A DNA stretch of 7,735 bases, taken from positions 1 through 7,735 of the forward strand of contig DBTW01000178.1 of assembly GCA_002307245.1 (NCBI GenBank), given 5' to 3'. Shown here in pieces: positions 6,230 to 7,735 of the stretch. Position 1 is the first letter of the stretch; every line of letters starts with the position of its first letter. Source of the stretch: Spirochaetaceae bacterium UBA1306. GTDB taxonomy: Bacteria; Spirochaetota; Spirochaetia; Treponematales; Rectinemataceae. The position numbers and the translations under genes were made by a program. The notes beneath the pieces were generated by a model. The model ran no database searches, had not been told where the DNA came from, and saw only the letters and a list, made by a program, of their open reading frames with translations.

Positions 6230-6715
6230 ATGCCGACCGGTCCCGAGCGGACGAACGTCACGCGCCTCCTCGAGGCGCGCGGGATCGCCCATCGCGTCGC
6301 GACCTATGAAGTCGACCTCTCCGACCTCACCGCGGCCCATGCCGCGGAGCAGGTCGGCCTGCCGCCCGAGCGCGTCTTCAAGACCCTCGCCCTGCGCGGG
6401 GCCTCGGGCGGGATCTTCCTGTGCTGCGTTCCCGGCGATTCCGAGCTCGACCTCAAGAAGGCCGCCAAGGCCGCGGGGGAGAAGTCCGTCCTGATGCTCC
6501 CCTTGAAGGAGCTGCAGGCGGCGACGGGCTACCTCCGCGGCGGCTGTTCGCCCATCGGCACCAAGCGGGCCTACCCCGTGCTCATCGACGAGACGGCGCA
6601 GCTCTGGGACGAGATCTCGGTCAGCGCGGGCGCGAGGGGCGCTCAGGCCATCCTCGCGCCCGGCGCGCTGATGGACGCCCTGGACGGCCGCGCGAGCTAC
6701 GCGGACATTGTGTGA
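6230..6715 (+). CDS. ybaK: Cys-tRNA(Pro) deacylase, YbaK/EbsC family
   Basis: A 161-residue single-domain editing enzyme that hydrolyses Cys-tRNA(Pro) misacylated by prolyl-tRNA synthetase, acting in trans in the cytoplasm. Family marks are RVFKTLAL with the conserved Lys51, the central CVPGDSELDLKKAAKA, and YLRGGCSPIGTKRAYPV (residues 101-117) forming the substrate pocket. The length is typical (E. coli YbaK is about 159 residues). The gene starts 12 nt after the GH57 stop, so it is probably transcribed with it, although the functional link is not obvious. The Shine-Dalgarno is poor, with only a G-rich GGCGGGG before the ATG. Related INS-superfamily deacylases (ProX, YeaK) are possible, but the GGCSPIG motif favours YbaK. 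Confidence 0.9.
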   Translation: MPTGPERTNVTRLLEARGIAHRVATYEVDLSDLTAAHAAEQVGLPPERVFKTLALRGASGGIFLCCVPGDSELDLKKAAKAAGEKSVLMLPLKELQAATGYLRGGCSPIGTKRAYPVLIDETAQLWDEISVSAGARGAQAILAPGALMDALDGRASYADIV

Positions 6716-6744
6716 GAACGCGGGGCCTCGATCTCCTCCGGGGC

Positions 6745-6774
6745 TTGATCTTCGGATTCGGCTCGTGGCATAGT
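6745..6774 (+). promoter_or_regulatory. Candidate purB promoter, possibly for a leaderless mRNA
   Basis: TTGATC (6745-6750) and CATAGT (6769-6774) are separated by 18 bp, and each matches 4 of 6 consensus bases. Transcription would begin at about 6780-6781, which is the A of the purB ATG. An imperfect direct repeat, CGGGGCCTCGATCT (6721-6734) and CGGGGCTTGATCT (6739-6751), lies upstream of and across the -35. Confidence 0.35.
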
Positions 6775-6779
6775 TCGGC

Positions 6780-7735
6780 ATGGAAACGCGCGATATCTTC
6801 GAGAACCTATCTCCCCTCGATCATCGCTATTGGATCGCCAATAAGGAAATATTCGATTCGCTCTCCGGGATCCTATCCGAGAGGGCGCAAGTGCGCTGGT
6901 GCGCGAGGGTCGAGGCGGCCCTTCTCGCCACCCACCTGGAGCTCCGCGGTCGTTCCGACCCGGAGCTCTTCTCGTCTATAGCGGCCGCGGCCGAATCCAT
7001 GGATCCTTCCGAGGTATACGCCGAGGAAGAGAAGACAAGGCACAATATCCGCGCCCTCGTCAACGTCTTCCAGCGCAAGGTGCCGTCCGACATCGCGAGC
7101 CTCGTGCACTTGGGCGCCACCAGCGTGGACATACTCGATACGGCCAAGTCCCTCTCCATCAAGGAGGCGGCCCTCGGCGTCGTGCTCCCCCTCCTGGCCA
7201 AGGTCGAGCTCGAGCTCTGCCGGCTCGCGATCGACGAAGCGGAGACGCCCCAGGTGGGCCGCACCCACGGGCAGCACGCCGTGCCCCTGACCTTCGGCTT
7301 CGCCATGGCCGAGTACGCGAGCCGCCTGGGCAAGTCGGTGCTGCGCGCCCGGGAGCTCGCGCAGGACCTGCGCGGCAAGCTCGCCGGGGCCGTGGGCTCG
7401 TACAACGCCCTCTCGATGAGCTATCCCGACCCCGAGGCCGTGGAGCGGCGCTTCCTCGCGCGCCTCGGCCTCGAGGCTTCCGAGCACTCCACGCAGCTCG
7501 TGGAGCCCGAGTATCTCCTGCGCCTCCTCCTCGAGCTCAACGCGGCCTTCGGCGTCCTCGCCAACCTGGCAGACGACCTGCGCAACCTGCAGCGCACCGA
7601 GATCGGCGAGGTGCGCGAGGCCTTCTCCTCGGGGCAGGTCGGCTCCTCGACCATGCCGCAGAAGCGCAATCCCTGGAACAGCGAGCACGTGAAGAGCCTC
7701 TGGAAGGCCTTCTCGCCGCGCGTCGCGACCTTCTT
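6780..7735 (+). CDS. purB: Adenylosuccinate lyase, 5' part (runs off the window)
   Basis: The first 318 codons of a fumarase/aspartase-superfamily lyase. PurB splits adenylosuccinate to AMP and SAICAR to AICAR, each time releasing fumarate, in purine synthesis. The protein starts METRDIFENLSPLDHRYW. TRHNIRAL has His88, VHLGATSVDILDTAK has His110 and the substrate-binding TS, and GRTHGQHAVPLTFG has His163, a likely catalytic His. The signature loop GSSTMPQKRNP (288-298) has the catalytic Ser and Lys295. The MPxKRNP form and the order of blocks favour PurB over argininosuccinate lyase or fumarase. The start is well bounded: an in-frame TAG lies 9 nt before the ATG, yet there is no Shine-Dalgarno. 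Asn89 sits where many PurB proteins have Asp (RHD). The remaining third of the protein lies outside the window. Confidence 0.88.
   Translation, partial: METRDIFENLSPLDHRYWIANKEIFDSLSGILSERAQVRWCARVEAALLATHLELRGRSDPELFSSIAAAAESMDPSEVYAEEEKTRHNIRALVNVFQRKVPSDIASLVHLGATSVDILDTAKSLSIKEAALGVVLPLLAKVELELCRLAIDEAETPQVGRTHGQHAVPLTFGFAMAEYASRLGKSVLRARELAQDLRGKLAGAVGSYNALSMSYPDPEAVERRFLARLGLEASEHSTQLVEPEYLLRLLLELNAAFGVLANLADDLRNLQRTEIGEVREAFSSGQVGSSTMPQKRNPWNSEHVKSLWKAFSPRVATF

Noticed and set aside
5380..6781. Long open frames of 309 (plus) and 363 (minus) residues overlapping the GH57 and ybaK genes
   Set aside because: Both are shadow frames of strongly biased GC-rich codons. The GH57, YbaK and PurB frames carry the recognisable motifs.

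Overview
The window is GC-rich bacterial DNA, most likely from a high-GC spirochaete of the Treponema/Spirochaetales kind. The best evidence is a flagellin of the spirochaete periplasmic-filament core type (FlaB), which begins MIINHN and lacks the variable outer domains of external flagellins. The poly(A) polymerase-like protein and the adenylosuccinate lyase also look spirochaetal, but that is from memory and was not searched. No mobile element, CRISPR array, rRNA or acceptable tRNA is visible.

Layout. Positions 1-148 carry no gene I can support but hold several GC-rich inverted repeats. A strong hairpin (149-185) lies just past the flaB stop and is probably its terminator. flaB (1058 down to 198) is the only minus-strand gene. 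Its leader has a near-consensus sigma-28-type -10 far upstream, then a perfect 8-bp hairpin presenting AGGA in its loop, then a consensus Shine-Dalgarno that also contains GGA. This matches the two-site arrangement through which CsrA represses flagellin translation in other bacteria.

All other genes are on the plus strand. A monoacylglycerol-lipase-like alpha/beta hydrolase (1467-2393) runs divergently from flaB from its own sigma-70-like promoter. pcnB (2459-3754), a poly(A) polymerase-type nucleotidyltransferase with an arginine-rich tail, follows behind a promoter with a perfect TATAAT. Then comes a tight cluster: a DUF4912 protein (3814-4620), a GH57/DUF1957 glucan branching enzyme homologue (4631-6217) and a YbaK-type Cys-tRNA(Pro) deacylase (6230-6715), with gaps of 10 and 12 nt. 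The 5' part of purB (6780-7735) runs off the right edge. It has no Shine-Dalgarno and may be leaderless.

How the genes work together. The DUF4912-GH57 pair probably forms one glucan-related unit. The rest are housekeeping functions: motility, RNA 3'-end processing, translation quality control and purine synthesis. The two observations most worth following are the predicted CsrA switch in the flaB leader, and the GH57 protein, whose catalytic nucleophile Glu reads as Gln (Q190) while the acid/base Asp (D351) and the rest of the fold are kept.
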